Part shown: positions 1-6,189 of the stretch, piece after piece
Position numbering within the stretch: the first letter of the stretch is position 1
Layout: every line of letters begins with the position of its first letter
DNA from: Candidatus Kuenenia stuttgartensis
GTDB lineage: Bacteria > Bacteroidota > Bacteroidia > Flavobacteriales_D > Crocinitomicaceae
Direction of reading: 5' to 3'
NCBI GenBank assembly: GCA_943326025.2
Contig: CALPRR020000119.1
Location: forward strand, 1-7,768
DNA length: 7,768 nt
Notes under the pieces: generated by a model
Database searches by the model: none
Seen by the model: only the letters and a program-made list of their open reading frames with translations
Told to the model about the DNA's origin: nothing
Program-made: the position numbers and the translations under genes

Positions 1-6
1 AATATT

Positions 7-40
7 AAAAATGCTGTCTCAAAAGGACAGCATTTTTTTT
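7..40. terminator. Intrinsic terminator, probably bidirectional
   Basis: A perfect 12-bp stem (AAAAATGCTGTC, 7-18, pairing with GACAGCATTTTT, 26-37) encloses a 7-nt loop. A T run continues to position 40 on the plus strand, and the minus-strand transcript also ends in a T run. It begins 11 nt after the stop codon of the minus-strand ATPase gene, so it most likely ends that transcript. It could equally serve a plus-strand gene lying left of the window. Confidence 0.9.
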
Positions 41-50
41 GATAATAACT

Positions 51-1181
51 TTATTTCTTTGTTAGGAATCCCCAATATGTCGAACGGTTTAATCCATGTG
101 ATGTTGCAAAAGGATAAGCTGCTGTAAAACTTGCTGGAATTTTTAATTTTTTACGTTTCTCCCAAGATGTTTTATAAGCAGATACTATTCCATCAATGAC
201 TTCAATATAATCCATCATTTGTTTGGTATGTGTTTTCCAAAAATAAGTTTCAACTTGTTTGTTATTCAAACGATTCCATTTAATTTTTTCAGAAATAATC
301 CAATTTTTCCAAATTTGATCCCAATCATTCCTTAAAAGCATCGGGTTAAAATTGTTAATCAAAACATTACGAATTCCATTGTCAACAAAATAAATAGCGT
401 GACTTTTCTTTAATTCATATCGATGATTATTGAAGAAAGAAGGCAATTTGATTAAAACAAATGATTTTTCTAATAAATCGATATAACGCTCAACTGTTTC
501 ATTGTCTAAACCACATCGTTCACCTATGTCATTATATGAAATCGCATCCCCAACTTCGAAAGCTAAAATTTGAAGCATTCGCATCAATTTATCTCCTTTG
601 TTAATTCGATCCGTTACACCCAAATTTGTAAAAACAACCTGCTCAACCAATTCTCTTAATTTTGGTTCTGCAAATTCTAAATCAGAAACTACTGATGGAT
701 AATTCCCATAAATTAAACGTTTTTCCAATAAACTTTCTTCAACTGGCAAACCATTGTGTTGTGCTAATTCATAAAAAGAGGGAGGCATAATGTAAACTTC
801 CAACCCTTGTAATTGTAAAACTTCTTTTAAGATTTCATCCATTACAGGTTCGTATGAACACGTCATGATTAACGTAACGTCAAAATTTCCTGATAGAATT
901 TCTTCAATGATTAATTGTAATTTATCGACATATTGCGCCTCTTGTAAAATCACAAAACGATGATCACCAAAAACGTTTTTTAAGACCGATTCATTCACCT
1001 CATCAAACATTTTTTTAACACTTTTCTTCGCTGCATTTAGTTCTAAAAAAGCTTGGTTTTCTTCTGTTAAAATCTGTTGAACCATTTCTTTTTTGCCAAC
1101 AGCTCTTGGTCCAGAAAGCATCAATAAACGATTATTAAATATCTTTTCTTTGATTGAAGTATATTGAATTCTTGGTATCAT
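51..1181 (-). CDS. AAA_14/DUF4143 family ATPase-like protein with degenerate motifs
   Basis: This 376-residue protein has the layout of the AAA_14 plus DUF4143 family: an N-terminal P-loop domain (about residues 15-135), a winged-helix-like middle (about 195-245) and a C-terminal domain related to PD-(D/E)XK nucleases (about 260-360). The family is widespread in Bacteroidota and poorly understood. Its usual motifs are changed here. Walker A reads GPRAVGKK (24-31), with Lys31 where Thr or Ser is expected. Walker B reads FVILQE (76-81), with Gln80 for the usual Asp. In the nuclease-like core Asp324 and Lys337 remain, but Met322 and Ala335 sit where family members usually carry acidic residues. 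It may therefore bind nucleotide weakly or not hydrolyse it. The ATG at 1181 gives the usual short N-terminus before the P-loop, and a -7-like box lies just upstream. It is transcribed alone and followed by a strong terminator. Family assignment is firm; function is unknown. Confidence 0.85.
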   Translation of the reverse strand: MIPRIQYTSIKEKIFNNRLLMLSGPRAVGKKEMVQQILTEENQAFLELNAAKKSVKKMFDEVNESVLKNVFGDHRFVILQEAQYVDKLQLIIEEILSGNFDVTLIMTCSYEPVMDEILKEVLQLQGLEVYIMPPSFYELAQHNGLPVEESLLEKRLIYGNYPSVVSDLEFAEPKLRELVEQVVFTNLGVTDRINKGDKLMRMLQILAFEVGDAISYNDIGERCGLDNETVERYIDLLEKSFVLIKLPSFFNNHRYELKKSHAIYFVDNGIRNVLINNFNPMLLRNDWDQIWKNWIISEKIKWNRLNNKQVETYFWKTHTKQMMDYIEVIDGIVSAYKTSWEKRKKLKIPASFTAAYPFATSHGLNRSTYWGFLTKK

Positions 1182-1200
1182 ATTCCGTTTTCGTTTGAAA

Positions 1201-1208
1201 CAAATGTA
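1201..1208 (-). promoter_or_regulatory. Bacteroidota -7 box for the ATPase gene
   Basis: Read on the minus strand this is TACATTTG, an exact match to the Bacteroidota consensus TAnnTTTG. It ends 19 nt before the ATG at 1181, which predicts a short leader of about 14 nt. No clear -33 TTG was found at the usual spacing, so the call rests on one box plus position. Confidence 0.5.
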
Positions 1209-1354
1209 GCAGAATTGTATTACTATCCGCTTTAATAGTTTAAAAAATGCGATTTTTGTTGAAAACTCGGTTTAAAAAGTTCATTTTAAATATTTTTTCA
1301 AAAACAATTTTTAATTCAACTTTTTGCGTAACTTCAAATAATCAAATTAAAAAT

Positions 1355-2077
1355 ATGTTAGAAAAAGTTCCTTTAGACAAGGTTTTATTTTTAGATATCG
1401 AAACCGCACCACAAGTTTATCGATTCAACGAATTAGAAGTAGAAGCGCAACATTTGTTTGAATCGAAAACACGCTTCATGCAAAACGATACAAAATCGTT
1501 TGAAGAATTGTATAATGAGCGATCAAGCATCTATGCAGAATTCGGAAAAATCATTTGCATCTCTGTTGGATTTGTTCATGAAACAAGAACAGGTAGACAA
1601 ATTCGCATGAAATCATTTTACCACGATGATGAAGAAATTCTATTAAAGCAATTTGTTGATTTATTGAACGACCGTTACAATACTCCTTATCATATTTTAT
1701 GTGGGCACAATGCCAAGGAATTTGATTTCCCATACATCTGCAGAAGATTATTGATCAATGGAATGAAATTACCAGCAATTTTAGATATCGCTGGAAAAAA
1801 ACCATGGGAAATCTCTCATTTAGATACGATGGAATTATGGAAATTCGGTGATTATAAATCGTTTACATCTTTGGCATTACTATGTCATATATTCAAAATA
1901 CCAACTCCAAAAGATGATATTTCAGGAGCTGATGTTGCAAGAGTTTATTACGAAGACAAAGATTTGGAACGCATCAAAGTATATTGTGAGAAAGATGTTG
2001 TGGCGTTAATCCAACTCTTCCTTCGGATGAAAGGGGATGAATTAGTTGATGATGGGGAGATTTATTATTCTAAGTAA
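1355..2077 (+). CDS. PolB-like predicted 3'-5' exonuclease (DEDDy, COG3298 type)
   Basis: This 240-residue protein belongs to the RNase H-like DEDD exonuclease superfamily, in the group annotated as predicted 3'-5' exonuclease related to the proofreading domain of PolB. The two-metal catalytic motifs are all visible: FLDIET (Asp14, Glu16; Exo I), GHNAKEFDFPYI (Asp124; Exo II) and YCEKD (Tyr210, Asp214; Exo III of the DEDDy subtype). A further conserved-looking HLDTMELWKFG follows at 156-165. There is no polymerase domain, so it is a stand-alone cytoplasmic nuclease, probably acting on DNA in repair, although its substrate is not known. The frame is open back to an ATG at 1247, but those 36 extra residues are basic and hydrophobic and unlike the family N-terminus. 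The ATG at 1355 (MLEKVPLDKVLFLDIET) gives the expected start. It is divergent from the ATPase gene on its left. Family is confident; biological role is not. Confidence 0.88.
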   Translation: MLEKVPLDKVLFLDIETAPQVYRFNELEVEAQHLFESKTRFMQNDTKSFEELYNERSSIYAEFGKIICISVGFVHETRTGRQIRMKSFYHDDEEILLKQFVDLLNDRYNTPYHILCGHNAKEFDFPYICRRLLINGMKLPAILDIAGKKPWEISHLDTMELWKFGDYKSFTSLALLCHIFKIPTPKDDISGADVARVYYEDKDLERIKVYCEKDVVALIQLFLRMKGDELVDDGEIYYSK

Positions 2078-2099
2078 AAAATAGAGTCTTTCATTAATT

Positions 2100-2150
2100 T
2101 AATAAAATTACATATTTGGAAATATAATTTCCAAATATGTAATTTTATTA
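2100..2150. repeat. Perfect 24-bp inverted repeat with 3-nt spacer
   Basis: The left arm is 2100-2123 and the right arm 2127-2150, separated by ATA. All 24 positions pair, and pairing stops abruptly outside. The core is TTTGGAAAT-ATA-ATTTCCAAA. It lies 22 nt after the exonuclease stop codon and 19 nt before the higB start. As RNA it would form a long AU-rich hairpin in either direction. It could end or protect the exonuclease mRNA, or as DNA serve as an operator for the toxin-antitoxin pair. The downstream sequence is T-rich but not a clean T run, so it is not a textbook terminator. Confidence 0.9.
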
Positions 2151-2151
2151 T

Positions 2152-2159
2152 TACATTTA
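2152..2159 (+). promoter_or_regulatory. Possible -7 box for higBA
   Basis: TACATTTA matches the Bacteroidota -7 consensus TAnnTTTG except for the last base. It ends 10 nt before the higB ATG, implying a very short leader. The matching -33 region would fall inside the right arm of the inverted repeat at 2127-2150. No TTG is visible there, so the call is weak. Confidence 0.35.
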
Positions 2160-2169
2160 TACCTAACAA

Positions 2170-2463
2170 ATGGTCATTATTTCTAAATCGACATTAAAAA
2201 TATTTGGAGAAAAGCATAAAGATTCAATTGATTCGATAAATCATTGGTACGAAATTGTGAAAGGTGAAAATTGGTCGTCTTTTTCTGAAGTAAAAAACAC
2301 ATTTAATTCTGTTGACTATGTTGGGAATGATAGATATGTTTTTAACATTAAAGGAAATAAGTATCGTTTAGTTGCACTAATTTTTTTTGATAGACGAACA
2401 CTGTTTATTCGATTCATTGGTAAACATTCAGATTATGACAGAATTGATTGTTCAAAAATATAA
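2170..2463 (+). CDS. higB: HigB-family toxin, mRNA interferase
   Basis: This 97-residue protein matches the HigB toxin family (RelE-like fold, type II toxin-antitoxin). The family cleaves mRNA, usually on translating ribosomes, and is neutralised by the partner HigA. Family signatures visible are the N-terminal IISKSTLKIFGEKH (3-16), the central VFNIKGNKYRLV (57-68) and the C-terminal RFIGKHSDYDRID (81-93). Length and start are typical, with no sign of truncation. The antitoxin gene begins 4 nt after the stop, in the toxin-first order characteristic of higBA, so the two are almost certainly cotranscribed. It probably acts in the cytoplasm and is controlled through HigA binding near its own promoter, where a long palindrome is present. 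The family call is strong; toxicity is inferred from family. Confidence 0.9.
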   Translation: MVIISKSTLKIFGEKHKDSIDSINHWYEIVKGENWSSFSEVKNTFNSVDYVGNDRYVFNIKGNKYRLVALIFFDRRTLFIRFIGKHSDYDRIDCSKI

Positions 2464-2467
2464 TAAA

Positions 2468-2848
2468 ATGGAAATTAATAATAGAGAAGATTACGAAATT
2501 GTAATGAAACAAATTGAAGTATTACTTCAAAAAAGCACAGAAGGTGGATTGGCTTTATTGTCTGAAAATGAAAAAGATAAATTAGCATTATTATCCTTAA
2601 AAGCAGAAAAATTTGAAGATTCAATTCCACTTCTTCCTATAAAAGCACCCTCTACAATTGCTGAGATGATACGATTAAAAATGTTTGAAATGAACATTAA
2701 ACAAAAACAATTAGCAAAATTATTAGAAGTTAGTGAGGCTAGAGTTTCTGAAATCCTATCTGGAAAGCGTAAATTGACATTTGATTTAGCAAAAAAATTA
2801 CATTATAAATTAAAAATTGAAGCCGATTTTATTTTACAAGTTGATTGA
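2468..2848 (+). CDS. higA: HigA-family antitoxin with XRE helix-turn-helix
   Basis: This 126-residue protein is the presumed antitoxin and autorepressor for the HigB toxin upstream. An XRE/HTH_3 DNA-binding domain occupies about residues 64-118, with the recognition region around QKQLAKLLEVSEARVSEILS (79-98). The first 60 residues form a helical-looking extension (EIVMKQIEVLLQK and LSENEKDKLALLSLKAEKFE), as in HigA-type antitoxins of this family where it helps contact the toxin. The reading frame is open back to an ATG at 2387 inside higB. The ATG at 2468 is preferred because it follows the higB stop by 4 nt and begins directly with the conserved-looking MEINNREDYE. The natural operator would lie in front of higB. 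Confidence in pairing is high from adjacency and domain type. Confidence 0.9.
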   Translation: MEINNREDYEIVMKQIEVLLQKSTEGGLALLSENEKDKLALLSLKAEKFEDSIPLLPIKAPSTIAEMIRLKMFEMNIKQKQLAKLLEVSEARVSEILSGKRKLTFDLAKKLHYKLKIEADFILQVD

Positions 2849-2853
2849 GCAAT

Positions 2854-2883
2854 AAAGGTCATTAATATTTATAAATGTACTTT
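2854..2883 (+). terminator. Weak hairpin after higA
   Basis: AAAG and CATT (2854-2863) can pair with AATG and CTTT (2874-2883) around a 2x2 internal mismatch, followed by two more T residues. It starts 5 nt after the higA stop. The stem is short and AT-rich, so it may only slow transcription or be chance. It is listed because it is the only terminator-like element between higA and dxr. Confidence 0.25.
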
Positions 2884-2935
2884 TTAAAATAAATTTTTTC
2901 TGGTTTATTTAAACAACATTTTATTCGAAATTAAC

Positions 2936-2943
2936 TACTTTTA
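2936..2943 (+). promoter_or_regulatory. Possible -7 box for dxr
   Basis: TACTTTTA fits TAnnTTTG except for the last base and ends 5 nt before the dxr ATG at 2949. If used, transcription would begin at or within a few bases of the start codon, giving a leaderless or nearly leaderless mRNA. No -33 TTG is seen at normal spacing. Confidence 0.35.
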
Positions 2944-2948
2944 CATCT

Positions 2949-4103
2949 ATGGATTCCAAAAAAGGTATAGCAATTTTAGGATCGACTGGTTCGATTGGTA
3001 CGCAAGCATTAGATGTTATTAAAGCACATCAAGATAAATTTGATTTACAAGTTTTAACTGCACATCGAAATGCGGATTTGCTAATTCAACAAGCGATTGA
3101 ATTTAAACCTCAATCAGTTGTTATCGGAGATGAAAGTCAATACGAAAAAGTAAAGCAAGCTCTTTGGGATCATGATATTATTGTTTACGCTGGAGATGAA
3201 GCACTTTGTCAAGTTGTTGAATCAAATGAAGTACATACTGTATTAACTGCTTTGGTTGGCTATGCTGGACTGAAACCAACGATTAGCGCTATCAATGCAA
3301 AGAAGACAATTGCTCTTGCAAATAAAGAAACATTAGTTGTTGCAGGTGAATTAGTCACAAAATTGGCAAAAGAAAATGCTGTTAACATTTATCCAGTCGA
3401 TTCAGAGCATTCAGCGATCTTTCAATGTATCGTAGGTGAATTCCATAATAAAATTGAAAAAATCTATCTGACAGCTTCTGGAGGGCCTTTTAGAGGTTGG
3501 TCTAATGAACAAGTAAGAGATGTAAAACCTGCTCAAGCATTGAAACATCCAAATTGGGATATGGGAGCAAAAATCACCATTGATTCTGCTTCATTAATGA
3601 ATAAAGGTTTGGAAGTGATTGAAGCGAAATGGTTGTTTAATTTGAAACCGGAACAAATTGATGTTATCGTTCATCCTCAATCAATCGTTCACTCGTTGGT
3701 TCAATTCGAAGATGGAAGTATGAAAGCACAAATGGGATTACCAGATATGAAATTACCGATTCAATTTGCTTTGGCGTATCCAAATCGTTTGAAATCTGAT
3801 TTTCCACGTTTCAATTTTATGGATTATCCTCAATTGACATTTGAACAAGCTGATAGAAATACCTTTAGAAATTTAGATCTTGCATACATGGCAATGGATA
3901 TGGAAGGAACAGCTGCTTGTTTGTTAAATGCTTCTAATGAGATTGTAGTAGAAGCTTTCTTAAAAGAAAAAATAGGATTCTTAGACATTGCACGAATCAA
4001 TGAGAAAACATTGTTGACGTGTCAAAATATTAAAAATCCATCGTATGAAGATTTTGTAGAAAGTGATCGAGAAGCTAGAGCGTTTGCTTTATCTCTGATT
4101 TAA
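2949..4103 (+). CDS. dxr: 1-deoxy-D-xylulose 5-phosphate reductoisomerase
   Basis: This 384-residue enzyme catalyses the second step of the MEP isoprenoid pathway. It rearranges and reduces 1-deoxy-D-xylulose 5-phosphate to 2-C-methyl-D-erythritol 4-phosphate with NADPH and a divalent metal, in the cytoplasm; the family is the target of fosmidomycin. The sequence shows the NADPH loop GSTGSIG (11-17), the conserved ALANKETLV (122-130), and metal ligands Asp151 and Glu153 in PVDSEHSA and Glu222 in SLMNKGLEVIEA. The substrate-side SGGPFRGW (177-184), the mobile loop HPNWDMG with His200 and Trp203, and HPQSIVHS (242-249) are also present. Length and both ends are normal, so it looks functional. 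It is transcribed away from higBA, 100 bp after higA, and meets gldH tail to tail with a 7-bp gap. In many Bacteroidota dxr precedes rseP (recalled, not checked here); that partner is absent. Confidence 0.97.
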   Translation: MDSKKGIAILGSTGSIGTQALDVIKAHQDKFDLQVLTAHRNADLLIQQAIEFKPQSVVIGDESQYEKVKQALWDHDIIVYAGDEALCQVVESNEVHTVLTALVGYAGLKPTISAINAKKTIALANKETLVVAGELVTKLAKENAVNIYPVDSEHSAIFQCIVGEFHNKIEKIYLTASGGPFRGWSNEQVRDVKPAQALKHPNWDMGAKITIDSASLMNKGLEVIEAKWLFNLKPEQIDVIVHPQSIVHSLVQFEDGSMKAQMGLPDMKLPIQFALAYPNRLKSDFPRFNFMDYPQLTFEQADRNTFRNLDLAYMAMDMEGTAACLLNASNEIVVEAFLKEKIGFLDIARINEKTLLTCQNIKNPSYEDFVESDREARAFALSLI

Positions 4104-4110
4104 TTAAGCT

Positions 4111-4581
4111 TTATTTCGCTACTTCTACTCGTAAATCGATGTCTAAAATTTCATCGATTACAGATTCAGTTATTCCTTGTTCTAAGATAAATACGTATTT
4201 TCCTGTTTTAGGTAATTTACGCTTTTTGAAATACAATGAATTTTCTACAACCGTTCCAGTTTTAATACCCGTCCAAGTTCCATCTGGATTGGTAATCAAC
4301 ATTTGGAAAGGTTCGCGACCTTTTTCATTGGATGGTGTAATAGTGTTCATATACATCCACAAATTACTGTATTTGTAATCTGTTGTCGTACGAATAGTCA
4401 CAATAAAATTATATGGCTTAGAAATGTCTTTAATGTCCACTTCAAATCGAGGTTTCACTTTTTGACTCCAAACATTGTTATCAAAAGAATATACTTTTTC
4501 ATAATAAGGTTGTTCTCCACAGCTTGTGAAGAACGCCCCTAAAATGATAAATACTATAAAAATCCTACGCTTTGTTTTCAT
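4111..4581 (-). CDS. gldH: Gliding motility lipoprotein GldH
   Basis: This 156-residue lipoprotein resembles GldH, an envelope protein required for gliding motility in Flavobacterium johnsoniae and also kept in many non-gliding relatives. A basic N-terminus (MKTKRR) leads into a hydrophobic stretch (7-18) and a lipobox FTSC, with Cys21 as the predicted lipidated residue. No acidic or lysine-rich surface-export signal directly follows the cysteine, so a periplasm-facing location is plausible but unproven. Family-like blocks include the TDYKYSNLWMYM region (67-78), NPDGTWTG (98-105) and GKYVFILEQGI (127-137). The start codon lies inside the end of ricT, a 17-nt overlap, so translation is probably coupled and no separate promoter is expected. 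Its stop is 7 bp from the dxr stop on the opposite strand. Identification rests on motif pattern plus neighbour. Confidence 0.85.
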   Translation of the reverse strand: MKTKRRIFIVFIILGAFFTSCGEQPYYEKVYSFDNNVWSQKVKPRFEVDIKDISKPYNFIVTIRTTTDYKYSNLWMYMNTITPSNEKGREPFQMLITNPDGTWTGIKTGTVVENSLYFKKRKLPKTGKYVFILEQGITESVIDEILDIDLRVEVAK

Positions 4582-5977
4582 TGTTCAAAGGATTATTTGG
4601 ATTTGGTTTTTTCTTGTAATTTTTCTTTTTCTTCTTTCTAACAATTGGCTCACCATTTTCATTCAACTGAGGAGTTGCTTGAGCTTGAGGCTGTGGTTGT
4701 GCCGGTTTGTTTTGATTCGGATTTTGATTTGGATTCACCCTGGGTTTATTCACAACAGGCCTATTCGCAATAGGTTGTTTTTGAACTTCAGGTCTTGAAG
4801 AATTTTCAGTTGCAACTGCCGTTCCTTCAACAGGATTTATTCCAGCTGGTTTCTTTTTCTTCTTCTTCTTGTTTTTAGATTTATTGAACGTGTGTTCAAA
4901 ACGATTTAAACTATCTTGACCAACAACATTCGAATAATCAGGCTCTTTAATTGCAACAGGTGCAGTATATTCCAATAATTCAACTGGTTTTTTGCCTGCA
5001 ATGTTCATTTCAATAATTTCTCTTACTCTTTCAGGAGCTAAAGCAATTAATCCTGAAGCCATATCACCTTCGTATGCATACCATAACTGACGTTTGAAAA
5101 CATCTGTTTTGATATGATAAGCATTCCCTTTTTCAGTTCTCAATTTGGTGTCCACCTTTGGAAATGACTTCAATGTTTCGATGTACATATCCAACTCGTA
5201 GTTCAAACAACATTTCAATTTACCACATTGTCCCGCTAATTTTTGAGGATTCAATGATAATTGTTGGTAACGAGCTGCAGAAGTTGAAACAGATCTGAAA
5301 TCTGTTAACCATGTAGAACAACACAATTCTCTTCCACATGAACCAATTCCACCTAAACGAGAAGCTTCTTGACGAGAACCAATTTGACGCATTTCGATAC
5401 GTACTTTGAATTCTTCAGCCATGTTTTTAATCAACTGACGAAAATCTACACGTCCATCAGCTGTGTAATAAAACGTAGCTTTTGATAAATCTCCTTGGTA
5501 TTCAACATCAGAAATTTTCATTTCCAATCCTAAATCGATAGCTAATGTTCTTGAACGGTACATCAACGATTTCTCTAAAGACCTCGCTTTTACCCATTTA
5601 TCGATGTCTTCTTGCGAAGCAATACGATGTATTTTTTTAGCTTCCAATGGTTTAAAATTGGAATCTTTTTTTCGTACTTGTATTCTGGCTAATTCTCCAA
5701 CAACTGAAATAACTCCAACATCATATCCTGGACTTTCTTCTACAACAACAACATCTCCAACTTGTAATGTCAAGTTTTTAGTGTTCTTATAGAAACTTTT
5801 TCTACTGTTTTTGAATCTTACTTCTACTATATCATATGGTGCTTGAGAACTTGGTAACGTCATGTTAGCCAACCAATCATACACTTCTAATTTATTACAA
5901 CCACCAGAACTACAAGTACCATTGTTTTTACATCCGCGGGGAGTTCCTCCTCCACTACTACAACTGGCACAACTCAT
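4565..5977 (-). CDS. ricT: PSP1/RicT family regulatory iron-sulfur-type protein
   Basis: This 470-residue protein contains the PSP1 domain of the RicT/YaaT family. In Bacillus subtilis RicT works with RicA and RicF, as an iron-sulfur-containing complex, to stimulate RNase Y processing; the role in Bacteroidota is not established. The PSP1 core spans about residues 45-330 and carries two paired cysteine motifs, GIGSCGRELCCSTWL (Cys214, 219, 220) and GQCGKLKCCLNYE (Cys251, 256, 257). Two extensions stand out. The first 27 residues hold five more cysteines (3, 6, 16, 22, 27) in a Gly/Ser-rich setting. The tail from about 365 to 470 is low-complexity, with lysine runs at 369-376 and 448-457 and an Asn/Pro/Gln-rich middle, so it is probably disordered and may bind RNA or other acidic partners. 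It overlaps gldH and likely leads that operon. The ATG at 5977 is accepted because it keeps the cysteine-rich start. Confidence 0.88.
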   Translation of the reverse strand: MSCASCSSGGGTPRGCKNNGTCSSGGCNKLEVYDWLANMTLPSSQAPYDIVEVRFKNSRKSFYKNTKNLTLQVGDVVVVEESPGYDVGVISVVGELARIQVRKKDSNFKPLEAKKIHRIASQEDIDKWVKARSLEKSLMYRSRTLAIDLGLEMKISDVEYQGDLSKATFYYTADGRVDFRQLIKNMAEEFKVRIEMRQIGSRQEASRLGGIGSCGRELCCSTWLTDFRSVSTSAARYQQLSLNPQKLAGQCGKLKCCLNYELDMYIETLKSFPKVDTKLRTEKGNAYHIKTDVFKRQLWYAYEGDMASGLIALAPERVREIIEMNIAGKKPVELLEYTAPVAIKEPDYSNVVGQDSLNRFEHTFNKSKNKKKKKKKPAGINPVEGTAVATENSSRPEVQKQPIANRPVVNKPRVNPNQNPNQNKPAQPQPQAQATPQLNENGEPIVRKKKKKNYKKKPNPNNPLNNENKA

Positions 5978-5990
5978 ATTCTTGATTTAA

Positions 5991-6005
5991 TTTTACGTAA
6001 AAATA
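5991..6005 (-). promoter_or_regulatory. Candidate -7 box and small palindrome upstream of ricT
   Basis: Read on the minus strand, 6005-5998 is TATTTTTA, a TAnnTTTG box with one mismatch at the last base. It would place a transcription start near 5992 and leave about a 15-nt leader. It overlaps a perfect 12-bp palindrome, TTTTACGTAAAA (5991-6002), which could bind a regulator or be chance in AT-rich DNA. Confidence 0.35.
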
Positions 6006-6085
6006 GAAAATATATTTGAATTCTTTGTTTGAAGTAAACGTCTCTTCATCTTAATGAGAATTAAATTACTTTTGATACTATATGC

Positions 6086-6156
6086 ATCACCTCCCTTTAA
6101 TCACCTTTCGCTAACGTTTAGTCTTCGAAAATATATTTGCTCTACTCAAGGAGGGA
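6086..6156. repeat. Intergenic element with direct and nested inverted repeats
   Basis: ATCACCT occurs twice, at 6086-6092 and 6100-6106. An outer inverted repeat pairs TCCCT (6092-6096) with AGGGA (6152-6156), and wobble pairs would extend it in RNA. An inner one pairs TTTCG (6106-6110) with CGAAA (6126-6130). No coding potential was recognised. The layout resembles a decayed small palindromic intergenic repeat or a weak structured RNA; neither can be shown from one copy. Confidence 0.35.
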
Positions 6157-6160
6157 AATC

Positions 6161-6188
6161 CAAAATTCAAAATCTAAAATCTAAAATT
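6161..6188. repeat. Four tandem 7-bp repeats (YAAAATY)
   Basis: Four consecutive heptamers, CAAAATT, CAAAATC, TAAAATC and TAAAATT, sit directly against the stop codon of the alcohol dehydrogenase gene (6190-6192). The unit fits YAAAATY throughout. Short heptamer runs of this kind can vary in copy number between strains by slippage; no function is evident. Confidence 0.7.
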
Positions 6189-6189
6189 C

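Noticed and set aside
1247..1354. In-frame N-terminal extension of the exonuclease from an ATG at 1247
   Set aside because: The 36 residues are basic and hydrophobic and precede the normal family start by a long way; the ATG at 1355 fits the family N-terminus.
1551..1733. 60-residue minus-strand frame inside the exonuclease gene
   Set aside because: It lies wholly antisense to a conserved catalytic gene and shows no recognisable motif.
2387..2467. Longer higA beginning inside higB
   Set aside because: It would overlap higB by 77 nt and add residues unlike the family; the ATG at 2468, 4 nt after the higB stop, is the natural start.
4139..4798. Three plus-strand open frames antisense to gldH and ricT
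   Set aside because: They encode hydrophobic or low-complexity peptides with no family pattern and lie opposite well-supported genes; they are frame shadows.
6077..6082. ACTATA near the ricT promoter as a third copy of the dehydrogenase operator half-site
   Set aside because: Only six bases match and no inverted partner is present.
6161..6188. CRISPR-like array
   Set aside because: Repeats are 7 bp with no spacers and no cas genes; this is a simple tandem repeat.
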